From CAZRIZ01 sp964625885 (GTDB lineage Bacteria; Patescibacteriota; Saccharimonadia; Saccharimonadales; Saccharimonadaceae): 52,540 nt of DNA. Below, piece by piece: positions 16,234 to 25,182 of the stretch. The stretch spans positions 1-52,540 of the forward strand of contig CAZVBM010000004.1 in the NCBI GenBank assembly GCA_964625885.1, given 5' to 3'. Numbering within the stretch: position 1 is the stretch's first letter; every line of letters begins with the position of its first letter. A model generated the notes under the pieces. The model was not told where the DNA came from and did not search any database. It saw only the letters and a program-made list of their open reading frames with translations. Both the position numbers and the translations under genes were made by a program.

Positions 16234-17877
16234 TTAATTTTGTTGTCTTGAGCGAAGCAAGCCAAAGACACCGAGTGAGATTAGTGCGCCAGCGGCTAAG
16301 ATTGTAACTAAGTAGTTAGAGCCAACACCAGTCTTTGGTGAGGCTGGGCAGACTGGCGAAGACAACACAGTTACGGTGACCGGCGTGCCGATGTTAATAC
16401 CATCGATCTTAGCGGTAACGGTGTGATCACCAGGCTTAACGCCACAAGGCACTAATGCGGTAACGGTAGCGCTACCGTGTAGGACGGTAGCCTCACCTAG
16501 CTTGACTGGATCAGAGTTGAGCCAGAACTCAACAGTTTTACCTTCGTGCTCGACACCTAGATTATCAATCTTTACTACCAGACTTTCGTTCTGCTTGATG
16601 ATAGCTTTGTCGGTTGACAATGTAACTGGTAGAACTGGTATGTCTTCAAACTCAACAGCGACGGTTTTGTCAGCATTCATCAGCACGGTGTAAGTTGTAT
16701 CATTGACCTTGGTTGCACCAGTCACAGATTTTACTTGCTTACCAGCACTAGGAGTTATGGTAATAGTGGCGGTTTCACCATCATTATACGGATTAGCGTG
16801 ATTTGGCGTACAAGTGCCACCAACGCCACAGTTGATAGTTAGGTTATAGGTAACAACTGGCGCCGGCACCTCTTCAAACTCGGCGGTAATAACCACATCA
16901 CCAGCCGGCATAACGAACCTATTTTCCTCAATAAACGGCACCACGTTTGGACCTTGCATAACCTTGAGAGTACCAGCTTTTAATTGATAATCTGAAGACG
17001 GATTTATTAGTAAAAAGATTTCATCGCCAGCTAGTGCACTATCCTTGCTGGGATTGATATTGCCATGAGCAAAGGGGCCTGCCGTAATGTTATAAAGCAC
17101 TGGTGCCGAATATTCATACACCACCAACGATCCATTCCAAGCACCTGAAGTCGCGCTGTAGCCAGGCACTAGAGTCGGCTCACTAGCAATAGCCTGAGCT
17201 AATCCTGCACCAGCATTATTGACTGTAAACGAAACCTTGCCGGTGCCACGAAGAGTCAGATTACGAACACCATAAGTAGCTTTGCTTCGATTGACATCGA
17301 CGGTGACATTGACAGTAGCGGTATCATAGACGGTCAGATTCCAAAAAATCTCGTTTTTTGGTTTAGTAGAATTAACAATCACCTTTGCTGACCCATACAA
17401 ATTCATCGACGAGCCCTCAATTTTGCCGTTGGCTACCAGTGTAGTATCGTGAATGTCTGGTTGACGATATAGAGCATCATCCTCGCTATTGATAGCTAAC
17501 TTAGCATCGCTATTGCCCTTAATTTTTATAGCCTCAGCCCGCAAACCATAATTAGCACCAGTCGCCGTAATTGTATTGCCCGCCCCAACAACATAAAAGT
17601 TGAGCGTGTCAGTGTCGGGGTTGGCTTTAATCGGATTACCCACGTAGTCATTAAGCACAAAGCCCTTAGTGTCATCTCACGATATTCCTGCTGGGAAAGT
17701 AGTTGGATCATCGTCTTTATTGTGAGACACCCAAGCCGACCCGTCCCAAACATCGATAGTTACAGCATCGGCTGCTTGCGCTGGCTTTGTAGCATAAAAT
17801 ACCCCGCCAACTAACGCCAGCAAGGCAATCAGCCCAGCCCTCAGCCAACGGCGCCTAAAAGTTGATAATTTTTTCAT
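16234..17877 (-). pseudogene. cell-wall-anchored repeat protein, interrupted by TGA
   Basis: About 547 codons if read through. ATG at 17877 follows AAAGGAG. A signal peptide ends at AQA near residue 37. After GIS at residue 66 there is an in-frame TGA (17679-17677), then the same frame continues as DDTKGFVLNDYVGN. One base change from TGG (Trp) would explain it. The downstream part has a beta-rich region, two InlB B-repeat-like units (VTYNLTINCG; GKQVKSVTGA), an Ig-like domain, and a C-terminal anchor: PKTG, hydrophobic helix, RSRQQ tail, i.e. a sortase-type variant. It could be a true pseudogene, a strain-level switch or an assembly error. Confidence 0.75.
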
Positions 17878-17988
17878 GCGTAACTCCTTTGCCATCTTCA
17901 GCCAAAGGATCCTCGCACTAGCCGAAGACGACTATACTTATGACGCTATATTATCATACTAATCTAAACCATGGCAATTAAAATATGC

Positions 17989-17994
17989 TACAAT
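17989..17994 (+). promoter_or_regulatory. extended -10 of pilin gene, leaderless
   Basis: TGcTACAAT, 7 nt before the ATG at 18002. Confidence 0.65.
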
Positions 17995-18001
17995 TAACAC
18001 C

Positions 18002-18385
18002 ATGAAAAAGAAAACTGGTTTTACCGTCATTGAGATCATTTTTGTTGTAATTGTTACAACAGCAGCAGCCATCTTAGTTATCACCCAAACCAACTCAGCC
18101 GAGGCTACAATGCGTGACAAAGAACGTAAGGCGGCTATTAACGCCATGTATTTTCAATTGATTAACGTTTATTACAAACAAAATAATTATTATCCAGAAA
18201 CGATCTCGCCTGAATTGCTCACTGGCATGGATCCAGCTCTATTTACCGATCCGAACGGCATTTTGATGGGCGAAGCTAACGCTAGCTATACTTACCAAGC
18301 CAGCGATTGTACCGAGAGTCAGTGTCAAAAATTTAAACTTACCGCCACCCTTGAAAAAGAAGCGCCTTATATTAAGGGCAATTGA
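18002..18385 (+). CDS. type IV pilin-like protein
   Basis: 127 residues. The N-terminus MKKKTG/FTVIEIIFVV is a classical prepilin peptidase site with Glu near +5 and a long hydrophobic helix. The C-terminal part has two cysteines (CTESQC) near residue 100. It is a major or minor pilin or pseudopilin for the PilB-PilC machine 4 kb away. It has its own leaderless promoter and overlaps the 3' end of the convergent PH-domain gene by 19 nt. Confidence 0.88.
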   Translation: MKKKTGFTVIEIIFVVIVTTAAAILVITQTNSAEATMRDKERKAAINAMYFQLINVYYKQNNYYPETISPELLTGMDPALFTDPNGILMGEANASYTYQASDCTESQCQKFKLTATLEKEAPYIKGN

Positions 18386-19278
18386 GGTTCGTCGAGCTTG
18401 GTCGGCACTAAGCGATCGTTCTTGACCGCCTGAACGACATTATTGATCTTCTCAACCACTCGCTTAGGGTTTTTTACCAGGTTTTGCTCGTAAGTCGTCT
18501 CATCGCCAATCGTGGAAAGACGTACATTGCCAAAATTGAGCAGCGACGCTACCATACCAACTTGATGTGATGAAACGTCCTCAACGCCATCTAAATCAAT
18601 TGATTGAATCTTCTCGTCAAATAGGCTACGCTGCTGAAATTGGATTACACGCTCACTGGTGATGAACATTTTGTTGTTTTTGTATATCTTCGCACTAATA
18701 TAGGCTATCAACACCAACAGCATATCAAGCAAGATTATGATAAAGGCAAATATACCCGAAAAATTCAAATCAAAACCCATGATTCGACTCGGCGCAGTAT
18801 TGGTTGAAGCAAAGATCAGCCATAGGCTGGTAATAATAACTAGGAAGAATAGGCTGAGGCCCCAAATCAATCGCGGCACAATCGGATGGCGTTTTATTTC
18901 AATGATTACAAATTCATTATCGGCCAAATCGGTGATTTCTGGATGATCGTTTAGGCTTTGCTCGTGTCGCTCTTTCAGTGTCTCTGGCGTCAGGTCCTCA
19001 TACTGACTAGCGATACTAGCGGAATCCTGCCGCGCCACTCGGTTTGTCGGACGAGGCTGAAAACCATTGCGCCGAGATGGCATTGGTTTTGGCTCAACAC
19101 TGGTCTCACGACTGCTATAACGCATTCTGGTTTCTTCCCCCTGATTAATAATCTCATTATACTCGACTTTGTGATAAAGGTTGCGACCATCACCATCAAC
19201 CCCGACAATTCTAAAACGGGCAATGGTTTCGCCAGGTATTGGCGCTACCTCGGGCAGAGACGGTAATTCCTCAATCAT
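18367..19278 (-). CDS. bacterial PH-domain (YdbS-like) membrane protein
   Basis: 303 residues. A polar N-terminal half (1-130, Arg/Glu-rich, probably unstructured) precedes two membrane helices (about 137-157 and 175-197) and then a bPH_2-type domain (KMFITSERVIQFQQRSLF ... IQSIDLDGVEDVSS ... GNVRLSTIG). Such domains occur in membrane proteins of unknown or transport-related role. ATG at 19278 lacks a clear ribosome site. It lies 26 nt downstream of ruvB on the same strand, so it may share the ruvAB mRNA. Confidence 0.75.
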   Translation of the reverse strand: MIEELPSLPEVAPIPGETIARFRIVGVDGDGRNLYHKVEYNEIINQGEETRMRYSSRETSVEPKPMPSRRNGFQPRPTNRVARQDSASIASQYEDLTPETLKERHEQSLNDHPEITDLADNEFVIIEIKRHPIVPRLIWGLSLFFLVIITSLWLIFASTNTAPSRIMGFDLNFSGIFAFIIILLDMLLVLIAYISAKIYKNNKMFITSERVIQFQQRSLFDEKIQSIDLDGVEDVSSHQVGMVASLLNFGNVRLSTIGDETTYEQNLVKNPKRVVEKINNVVQAVKNDRLVPTKLDEPQLPLI

Positions 19279-19304
19279 TCTGCTTTTAAATTACAACAAA
19301 CGGG

Positions 19305-20309
19305 CTAATCTGTCAAGTGCAAATGTTTAGTAGCTTTAACTGTCACGCGTCGTCCACGTGGTGTGCGCTCCAAAAAACCAATTTGCATCAAGTATGGTTC
19401 AAAATAATCTTCAATTGTCGTCGCCTCATCACCAGTTAGAGCCGAGATAGTATTAAGACCAACTGGCCGGTCTTGGTAATTTTGAAAAATGCTTTTAAGC
19501 ATATTACGATCGGCCGCATCTAACCCTAACTCATCAATCTGTAAAAGCTCCATGGTTTTTTCAGTCGTCGGCACATCAATAATACCGTCACCGTTGACAT
19601 CGGCATAGTCGCGCACTCGCTTTAATAAGCGGTTAGCAATGCGCGGCGTCAGACGCGAACGCGTTGCTAAGATTTCGGCGGCTGGCTGTTTGATATCTGA
19701 ATCTAAAATCTTCGCCGAACGCACCACGATACGCGAGATCTCTTCTGGGTGGTAAAATTCTAAACGATAAACATGACCAAAGCGGTCACGCAGTGGTGCC
19801 GCCAAAGCCCCGACTCGTGTCGTCGCCCCAATCACCGTAAACTTTGGTAAATCCAGCCTAACACTGCGGGCCGCTGGACCCTTGCCAATCATAATATCGA
19901 GTTTAAAATCTTCCATCGCTGAATAGAGCGTCTCTTCCACCACCCGGCTCAGGCGGTGAATTTCATCAATGAACAGAATATCACCATCTTGTAAGTTAGT
20001 CAGCATACTAGCCAAATCGCCTGCCCGTTCAATCGCCGGACCACTCGTCACCCGCATCGCCGCACCCATTTCGTTGGCAATCACCATGGCTAAGGTGGTT
20101 TTGCCCAATCCTGGTGGGCCATAAAGCAAAATATGATCCAGTGGTTCGCCACGTTTTTTAGCTGCCTTAATCGCCAACTTCAAGTTAGTCTTGATGGTCT
20201 CTTGCCCAACATACTCTGCAAAATTATGTGGCCTGAGCCCCACTTCAATTTGTTGCTCTTTGTCGTCCTCATCATGCAGACCGGTATCAACAATTCGTTC
20301 AATTGCCAT
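19305..20309 (-). CDS. ruvB: Holliday junction branch migration helicase RuvB
   Basis: 334 residues. Walker A GPPGLGKTT near residue 65, Walker B ILFIDEIHRL near 114, sensor GATTRVGAL and the C-terminal winged helix with RTPRGRRVT are all present. RuvB is the hexameric motor that moves Holliday junctions with RuvA. The ATG overlaps the ruvA stop by one base (TAATG). Confidence 0.98.
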   Translation of the reverse strand: MAIERIVDTGLHDEDDKEQQIEVGLRPHNFAEYVGQETIKTNLKLAIKAAKKRGEPLDHILLYGPPGLGKTTLAMVIANEMGAAMRVTSGPAIERAGDLASMLTNLQDGDILFIDEIHRLSRVVEETLYSAMEDFKLDIMIGKGPAARSVRLDLPKFTVIGATTRVGALAAPLRDRFGHVYRLEFYHPEEISRIVVRSAKILDSDIKQPAAEILATRSRLTPRIANRLLKRVRDYADVNGDGIIDVPTTEKTMELLQIDELGLDAADRNMLKSIFQNYQDRPVGLNTISALTGDEATTIEDYFEPYLMQIGFLERTPRGRRVTVKATKHLHLTD

Positions 20310-20884
20310 TATTTTCTACCTTTCAGGGCTTGCTTGACTCGCTCCTGAGTGGATAATTTCGGATCAACCTGCGCCAGAGCATTAACCGCATCGGTCGCCG
20401 TGTAACCTAGTGCCATCAAGGCCTCAACGGCTTCGTCGCTAGTATCCAATTGAGTTTGAATCGCTTCGTTGCCAATAATTGACGGCACACCGACTTTGTC
20501 AGACAAATCAACACAAACCCGTTCGGCCGTCTTTTTACCCACACCATGTGCCTGCTGAATATATTTGCTATCCGAGCGCGCGATGGCTGAGCGGACATTT
20601 TCAAACTGACCAACTGACAAAATCGCCAGAGCCGCTTTGGGACCAACGCCCTGCACGGTGATTAGGAGCTGAAACAAAGCCTTGCTAGCTGGAGTTAAAA
20701 AGCCATAGAGTTCTTGCGACTGTTCGCGTACTTGAAAGTATGTATAAATATCAGCTTCGGCATTAAGCGCCAACTCACTGGCATCAGATAATGGCATTTG
20801 GACTTCATAACCAACACCCGCCACATCAATCACAATTCGGGTTAAATCTTTCTCAATCACCCAACCACGTAATCTTGCAATCAT
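20309..20884 (-). CDS. ruvA: Holliday junction DNA-binding protein RuvA
   Basis: 191 residues. An N-terminal OB-fold (MIARLRGWVIEK...VGYEVQMP), two helix-hairpin-helix motifs (VQGVGPKAALAIL and AHGVGKKTAERVCVDL) and a C-terminal UBA-like domain (EAVEALMALGYTATDA) match RuvA exactly. The start at 20884 is 6 nt after TACAAT with no ribosome site, so ruvAB is probably a leaderless transcript. Confidence 0.97.
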   Translation of the reverse strand: MIARLRGWVIEKDLTRIVIDVAGVGYEVQMPLSDASELALNAEADIYTYFQVREQSQELYGFLTPASKALFQLLITVQGVGPKAALAILSVGQFENVRSAIARSDSKYIQQAHGVGKKTAERVCVDLSDKVGVPSIIGNEAIQTQLDTSDEAVEALMALGYTATDAVNALAQVDPKLSTQERVKQALKGRK

Positions 20885-20890
20885 ATCTTA

Positions 20891-20896
20891 ATTGTA
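20891..20896 (-). promoter_or_regulatory. -10 of ruvAB, leaderless
   Basis: TACAAT on the minus strand, exactly 6 nt before the ruvA ATG. Confidence 0.6.
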
Positions 20897-20925
20897 GCGC
20901 AATTTAACCAGATTGGCGAATCACC

Positions 20926-23900
20926 CTAATTTGTCACCGCCGTATATCTAACCGTGCCAGTGTAGGTGCTGGCTGGTTGAGTAGTATCAACCTTGACACC
21001 GTAATAAACCGGGAAGGTATTGCTGCCGGTGCCAGTAAAAATGTTGTCGGGGGTGGCTCTGGGTCGGACTTGTGCCCAGGTGTATTGACTATTAGAGACA
21101 TTATTTTCAATAGTAGTGGTGTTGCCAAACGTGGCGTTGTTAAGTCGATAACCCCAGGAATTGGTAGGCAAATCCAACACTGGACTGTTAGCCAAGGCAG
21201 TGGTTGGAATAAGGCTATTGGTGCCACTAGTTAGATTTTGGTTGGCATCAATCATTGATAAGAAAACATTGCATCCAGTGTTGGAGCTAATTGTCACCGT
21301 GTGACTGATAGATGAAAATGTGCTGGCGCCGCTCGGGTTGATACTAATCGTCACCGCATCAGATGATGTGGCCAAGGAAACAGAACTGGTCTGAACGATC
21401 GACACGCCATTAGCCTGACTGGCACCAACTTCGTTGACGGCCGAAACACGGATTCCATAGTAGGCGGTTGGACTAGCTGGGAAGCCAACGATACTGGTAC
21501 CGGCATCGATGCTGACACCATCATTGTAGGTAGTCCAGCTGCCAGTGCAATTACCTGCACTATCACTCTCACAATACTCGACGATGTAATCAGTAATCGG
21601 ACGATAACCATTGCCCTCGTTGGGTTGTTGACTAAGTGGGTCTGGATCGGTAGCACCTGGAGCATTCCACGCCAAGGCAATTGTCCAGCTAGCTACCAGT
21701 CGACTGCGTAGCAGTGGCGGGTTTATTAGGGGCATCTGGCACACTTACATAGGTATATTTGTTAGAGTCGTCAGTAGCTATGATGTTAGAGCTAGATTGA
21801 CCATCGGCATTGGTAATAGAGACGGCAACTGGACCAACAGGATGAGCTGGCGTCTTCATCGTAAGCGTGGCGGTTGGTTTATAATAGAAGCCTTCGCCCA
21901 TCACCGAGACGTTAGAAGCAAGTTGACCGCCAAAGCGAACTGCTGGCATTGGCGTTATTGATCGATTAAGAATATAGGCCGGCGTGTAGCGATCTTGCTG
22001 AACAGATTCATTACCGACATAGCAGCCGATATCACCATTAATCCCATCTTGACTGCCCCAACAATAAACATGCCCGTTAGACATAATTGCACAATGCCCA
22101 TTTCCACCAAGGCCAGTTGGCACAACATCCGCAATATCTACATCAGCTGGCATCACCCCACGTTGCATTGTAGTTGGCGTGTAATAATCTTCGCCATAGC
22201 CTACAGGAGCATCATCGCTAGTGCCATTGCCGAGTTGGCCGAATACATTATCGCCCCAGCAGTAAATTTGGTTATCAGTTGACAGCGCACAAGTAGAGTG
22301 ATGACCGATTGAAACAAACCTAATTACTGTGTCAGTTGGCATTTCCCCCCTTCCTTGCATTAAGAGCGGAGTTGAGACAGCGCGACCCCAGCAATATAAT
22401 TCGGCTGACCAATCAACTGTGGCGCAAACACTGTCTTCGTGTGCAAATACATCAACGTGATTAAAAGGGTTAGCTGAGCCTGTATTGACTCTTACCGGAT
22501 CTAGAGATTGCGGCACATCGCCAAGCTGCCCACTATAACCATCACCCCAGCAATAGACTTCGCCATCAGCTATACCACAGGCAAAATCACGGCCCAGAGC
22601 AATCCGGCTAAAGCTAGCCCCATATGGTACCTCTCCTTGAGGTACCGCCTCAGCAAAATAGACTGGCCCAGCGATGCTAGTTTCACCCCAGCAATAAGGC
22701 CACCTAATAGAGGTTGCTTGGTTGTATATCAAGGCACAAGTATGATTGCCACTCGCCACAATGTAGTCTACGGAAGAACCGGGAAAACTTGGCTGAACCT
22801 CCACCGGCCACAACGGATCTGGTGGAGTTTGTGAACTGCCATCACCGAGCTGACCGGATTCATTATTCCCCCAGCAATATATTTGCTCATAATTACCGTT
22901 GTAAAGACCACAAGTATGACTAGTACCCTGAGCTAAGCTAAACCAACCCGGATCAGAGTTGGGCGTGGGTACATCTCGTCCATTGCACAGGAGACGCCCG
23001 CCGAAACTATAACAATATCTACTAATGATGCCACTGCCCGGGTCTAATGTCCAAGGTATATTTGGAACAAATTCAGCCAGCTTGACATTGGAGATATTAT
23101 TAGCTTGAACTGTCACCTGAGTGCCGCCGCTAGATAGACCGCTATTAGGCGAAACGCTAGTTACGACTGGCGCTGGCAGATTATTGTATGTATAGTCAAC
23201 GCTATTAGTTGACTGATTGAGAATCAAGTTAGTGAGGCTGAGTTGTTTTGTCCCTAGTTGATGGGCTGGGGCTATTACTTTTATCTCGGTATTGTTTTGT
23301 GAAGTTATTTGTTGAGTGGAGATATCGCCAAAATTAACTGAGTAGCTAGCGGTTTTGATAGGAACTGGTGTATTGCGTTGAGTAGTAGTGCCATCGCCAA
23401 CCTGACCGCGGTCATTGTGTCCCCAGCAGTAGGCATTACCAGTCGAGTCGAGAGCGCAGGTATTAATGTTAGCAGGAGAGATTTGATTAACAACCTTGCC
23501 ATAAAGAGCGTCAGCTGGCTGGTCAACCTTAACGGCGACTGGGACATTAGATCCAACAGCGTCACCAGTGCCGAGTTAGCCAAAGTTATTAATCCCCCAA
23601 CAATAAGCCCGATTATCAACCCCTATGGCACAAGAGTGACTGCCGGTAGCTGAAATCTGTGTAAACTTAATGTCTTGAATAAACTCACTCCCCTGAATAA
23701 CTATCTTATCCCCCCACTAGGCTGACCAATGGTTTGGGAGAGTCGGGTTATGGTTGGATTGGCAGCGTTAGCTGTTTGTGGCCGGAATGATTTCTTAAAT
23801 AGTGGTGATAGGAAGGTTATGAGTATGAGTGAAGCTAGTGTTAGTCCTAGTCTTAAGGCTTGGTTGGTTTTATGCTTGGACTGAATTATAAAACCTGAAC

Positions 23901-23994
23901 TAGTTTTAGTTTTAAAACCAAGTCTAAAGCCTAACCCAAACTTAGTCTTAGCTTTGGGTTGAAACTTAGTTGACTTGCGAGTAACTAATTTCAA
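20926..23994 (-). pseudogene. RCC1-repeat / fibronectin-like surface protein, multiply disrupted
   Basis: About 1020 codons in three frames. The TTG start at 23994 follows AAAGGG; a basic head and a hydrophobic segment with TANA form a signal. IPT/TIG-like segments and at least seven RCC1 repeats (YCWGxNxxGQLGDG type) follow, then a fibronectin III domain (WTIALAWNAPG) and a C-terminal beta domain ending RYTAVTN. Lesions: a frame change at the six-C tract 23710-23715, an in-frame TAA at 23578-23576 where CAA (Gln) is expected (NFG-stop-LGTG), and a tandem AGCT duplication at 21687-21694. Removing them gives one continuous domain series. Likely a large adhesin, now decayed or mis-assembled. 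Confidence 0.75.
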
Positions 23995-24149
23995 AAGAAA
24001 TAACCCTTTCCCCTGTTCACTTTACACACTACACTTTGTAGTTAAGTTCAATTTAACACAAGCGAATTGGTAATGTCAAGGTTTTTAGCAAAATATGTTG
24101 TAAAATATACAATCAGCAAAAAACGATGATTCGATTATGATTTTAAACT

Positions 24150-24180
24150 AAAATAGCACCCCAACATGGAGTGTTATTTT
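24150..24180 (-). terminator. terminator of tRNA-CAT gene
   Basis: AAAATA/TATTTT (24150-24155, 24175-24180) encloses a CACC-type inner stem with the CCAACATGG loop region. It lies just 3' of the tRNA on the minus strand. Confidence 0.65.
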
Positions 24181-24183
24181 CTA

Positions 24184-24259
24184 TGGTGGGGGTGGATGGA
24201 ATTGAACCATCGACCAACAGGTTATGAGCCCGCTGCTCTAACCCCTGAGCTACACCCCC
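24184..24259 (-). tRNA. tRNA with CAT anticodon (elongator Met, or Ile2)
   Basis: A 76-nt cloverleaf: acceptor GGGGGTG/CACCCCC, D stem GCTC/GAGC, anticodon stem GCGGG/CCTGT with two wobble pairs, loop CTCATAA (anticodon 24224-24226), T stem GATGG/CCATC, discriminator A and encoded CCA. The paired 1-72 position rules out an initiator. It may be elongator tRNA-Met; tRNA-Ile2, a TilS substrate, has the same anticodon and cannot be excluded by eye. Confidence 0.92.
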
Positions 24260-24336
24260 GCAAGTTAAAGCTTCTTTATTATATACCAAATCACTCCTTT
24301 GCGCCAACAGTGGTGGCGTTTGGTATCTTTTTGCGC

Positions 24337-24342
24337 TAAAAT
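24337..24342 (+). promoter_or_regulatory. -10 of FtsL/DivIC-like gene, leaderless
   Basis: TAAAAT, 7 nt before the ATG at 24350. Confidence 0.55.
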
Positions 24343-24349
24343 AGCTATA

Positions 24350-24805
24350 ATGTTTAAGCTAAATCGTCAAAAGCTGCGCCAGATCCGCTATTCTTTGCGC
24401 CACGATGTTTTTACCAAGCAAAATATGGTGACAATTTTAGTGATTGGCTTATCGTTTGTCTGGCTAGTATCGGCGGTTCAGGCGATTAGTCAAAACTACA
24501 AACAGCAAAAGCGCCTAGATGCCAAACTGCGTGAAGCAAAAATTATTGAATTAGAGGCGGAGAACTTAGCTTACGAGCAGGACTACTACCGCAGTGAAGA
24601 ATACCAAGACCTAGCGCTAAGGCAGAAGACCAACCTAACCCTACCAGGTGAAAAAGTCTTAATCTTAGACGAGTATCCAGCCTGGGTAGCGGAAAAAGAA
24701 GCTGAGCTGGCTAAAACTAATCAGCCAGTTGAAAAGCCTGAGCCAAGCAACTTTCGCAAATGGATAGATTTCTTTTTTGGGGCCAAATCGGCCGCCATCC
24801 AATAA
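24350..24805 (+). CDS. FtsL/DivIC (FtsB)-like cell division protein
   Basis: 151 residues. A basic cytoplasmic N-terminus (1-26), one membrane helix (about 27-47) and a long coiled coil (about 50-95, YKQQKRLDAKLREAKIIELEAENLAYEQDYYRSEEYQDLALR) reproduce the septum-formation-initiator layout, including the E-x-x-A-R-like end. A proline-rich linker and an amphipathic tail follow. It probably stabilises the divisome. The start at 24350 is set by a leaderless promoter; the longer upstream reading would include it. Confidence 0.78.
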   Translation: MFKLNRQKLRQIRYSLRHDVFTKQNMVTILVIGLSFVWLVSAVQAISQNYKQQKRLDAKLREAKIIELEAENLAYEQDYYRSEEYQDLALRQKTNLTLPGEKVLILDEYPAWVAEKEAELAKTNQPVEKPEPSNFRKWIDFFFGAKSAAIQ

Positions 24806-24860
24806 GAGCTTGCCAAAGCTAACAAATGATGTATAATTAACTACGTATTTAGTTATGTAT

Positions 24861-24938
24861 CGCGGGGTGGAGCAGTCTGGTCAGCTCGTGTGGCTCATAA
24901 CCACAAGGTCGTTGGTTCAAATCCAACCCCCGCCACCA
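24861..24938 (+). tRNA. initiator tRNA-fMet (CAT)
   Basis: A 78-nt cloverleaf starting CGCGGGGTGGAGCAG, anticodon 24896-24898, encoded CCA. Initiator marks: bases 1 and 72 do not pair (C-C here; C-A in E. coli) and an A11-T24 pair in the D stem (GAGC/GCTC). The anticodon stem is TGTGG/CCACA, so it has only two of the three usual G-C pairs at 29-31/39-41. The loop CTCATAA and T stem GTTGG/CCAAC are normal. Confidence 0.93.
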
Positions 24939-24973
24939 AATAGAAGCCCTGTCCTTTGGACGGGGCTTCTATT
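24920..24973 (+). repeat. 54-bp direct repeat, copy 1 (tRNA 3' end plus terminator)
   Basis: Covers the last 19 nt of the initiator tRNA and its terminator. It is identical to 25129-25182. Confidence 0.9.
24940..24972 (+). terminator. terminator of tRNA-fMet
   Basis: TAGAAGCCC (from 24941) pairs with GGGCTTCTA with inner GTCC/GGAC and a TTT loop. The T run is short here, longer in the second copy. Confidence 0.75.
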
Positions 24974-25128
24974 ATGCAATAATCTTTTGACCACCTATTA
25001 TCTTATGGCTGCCGTACATGAACCAACGACCGTTTTGCGCAGCAAAACCTGGTCGTAGTTCGCGAAGCGCCGCGAAACGAAAAAGTGCTTGCATTTTTTC
25101 GTAAGCAAGCGAAGGAGGCGAAGCCGAT
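24974..25128. other. hairpin-rich spacer between the two tRNA-end repeats
   Basis: 155 bp with no gene. Hairpins: ACGACC-GTTTTGC / GCAAAAC-ct-GGTCGT (25026-25056), TTCGCG/CGCGAA (25059-25064, 25071-25076) and GCTTGC/GCAAGC (25087-25092, 25105-25110). It could be a remnant or the core of an element inserted at the tRNA, or an independent structured RNA. Confidence 0.5.
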
Positions 25129-25182
25129 AATCCAACCCCCGCCACCAAATAGAAGCCCTGTCCTTTGGACGGGGCTTCTATT
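25129..25182 (+). repeat. 54-bp direct repeat, copy 2
   Basis: A perfect copy of 24920-24973. Here the hairpin is followed by a better T run and also overlaps the stop codon of the convergent gene 25178-25990, so it can work as a two-way terminator. Confidence 0.9.

Noticed and set aside
17677..17679. Recoding of TGA as Gly or Trp, as in Gracilibacteria/Absconditabacteria
   Set aside because: Other genes in the window, such as recX and pilM, end at TGA at the expected family length, and no core gene contains an internal TGA. A local lesion is simpler.
23305..23619. Separate 104-residue membrane-like protein
   Set aside because: The other frame here codes RCC1 repeats (AYCWGHNDRGQVGDG), so this frame is a shadow of the disrupted surface protein.
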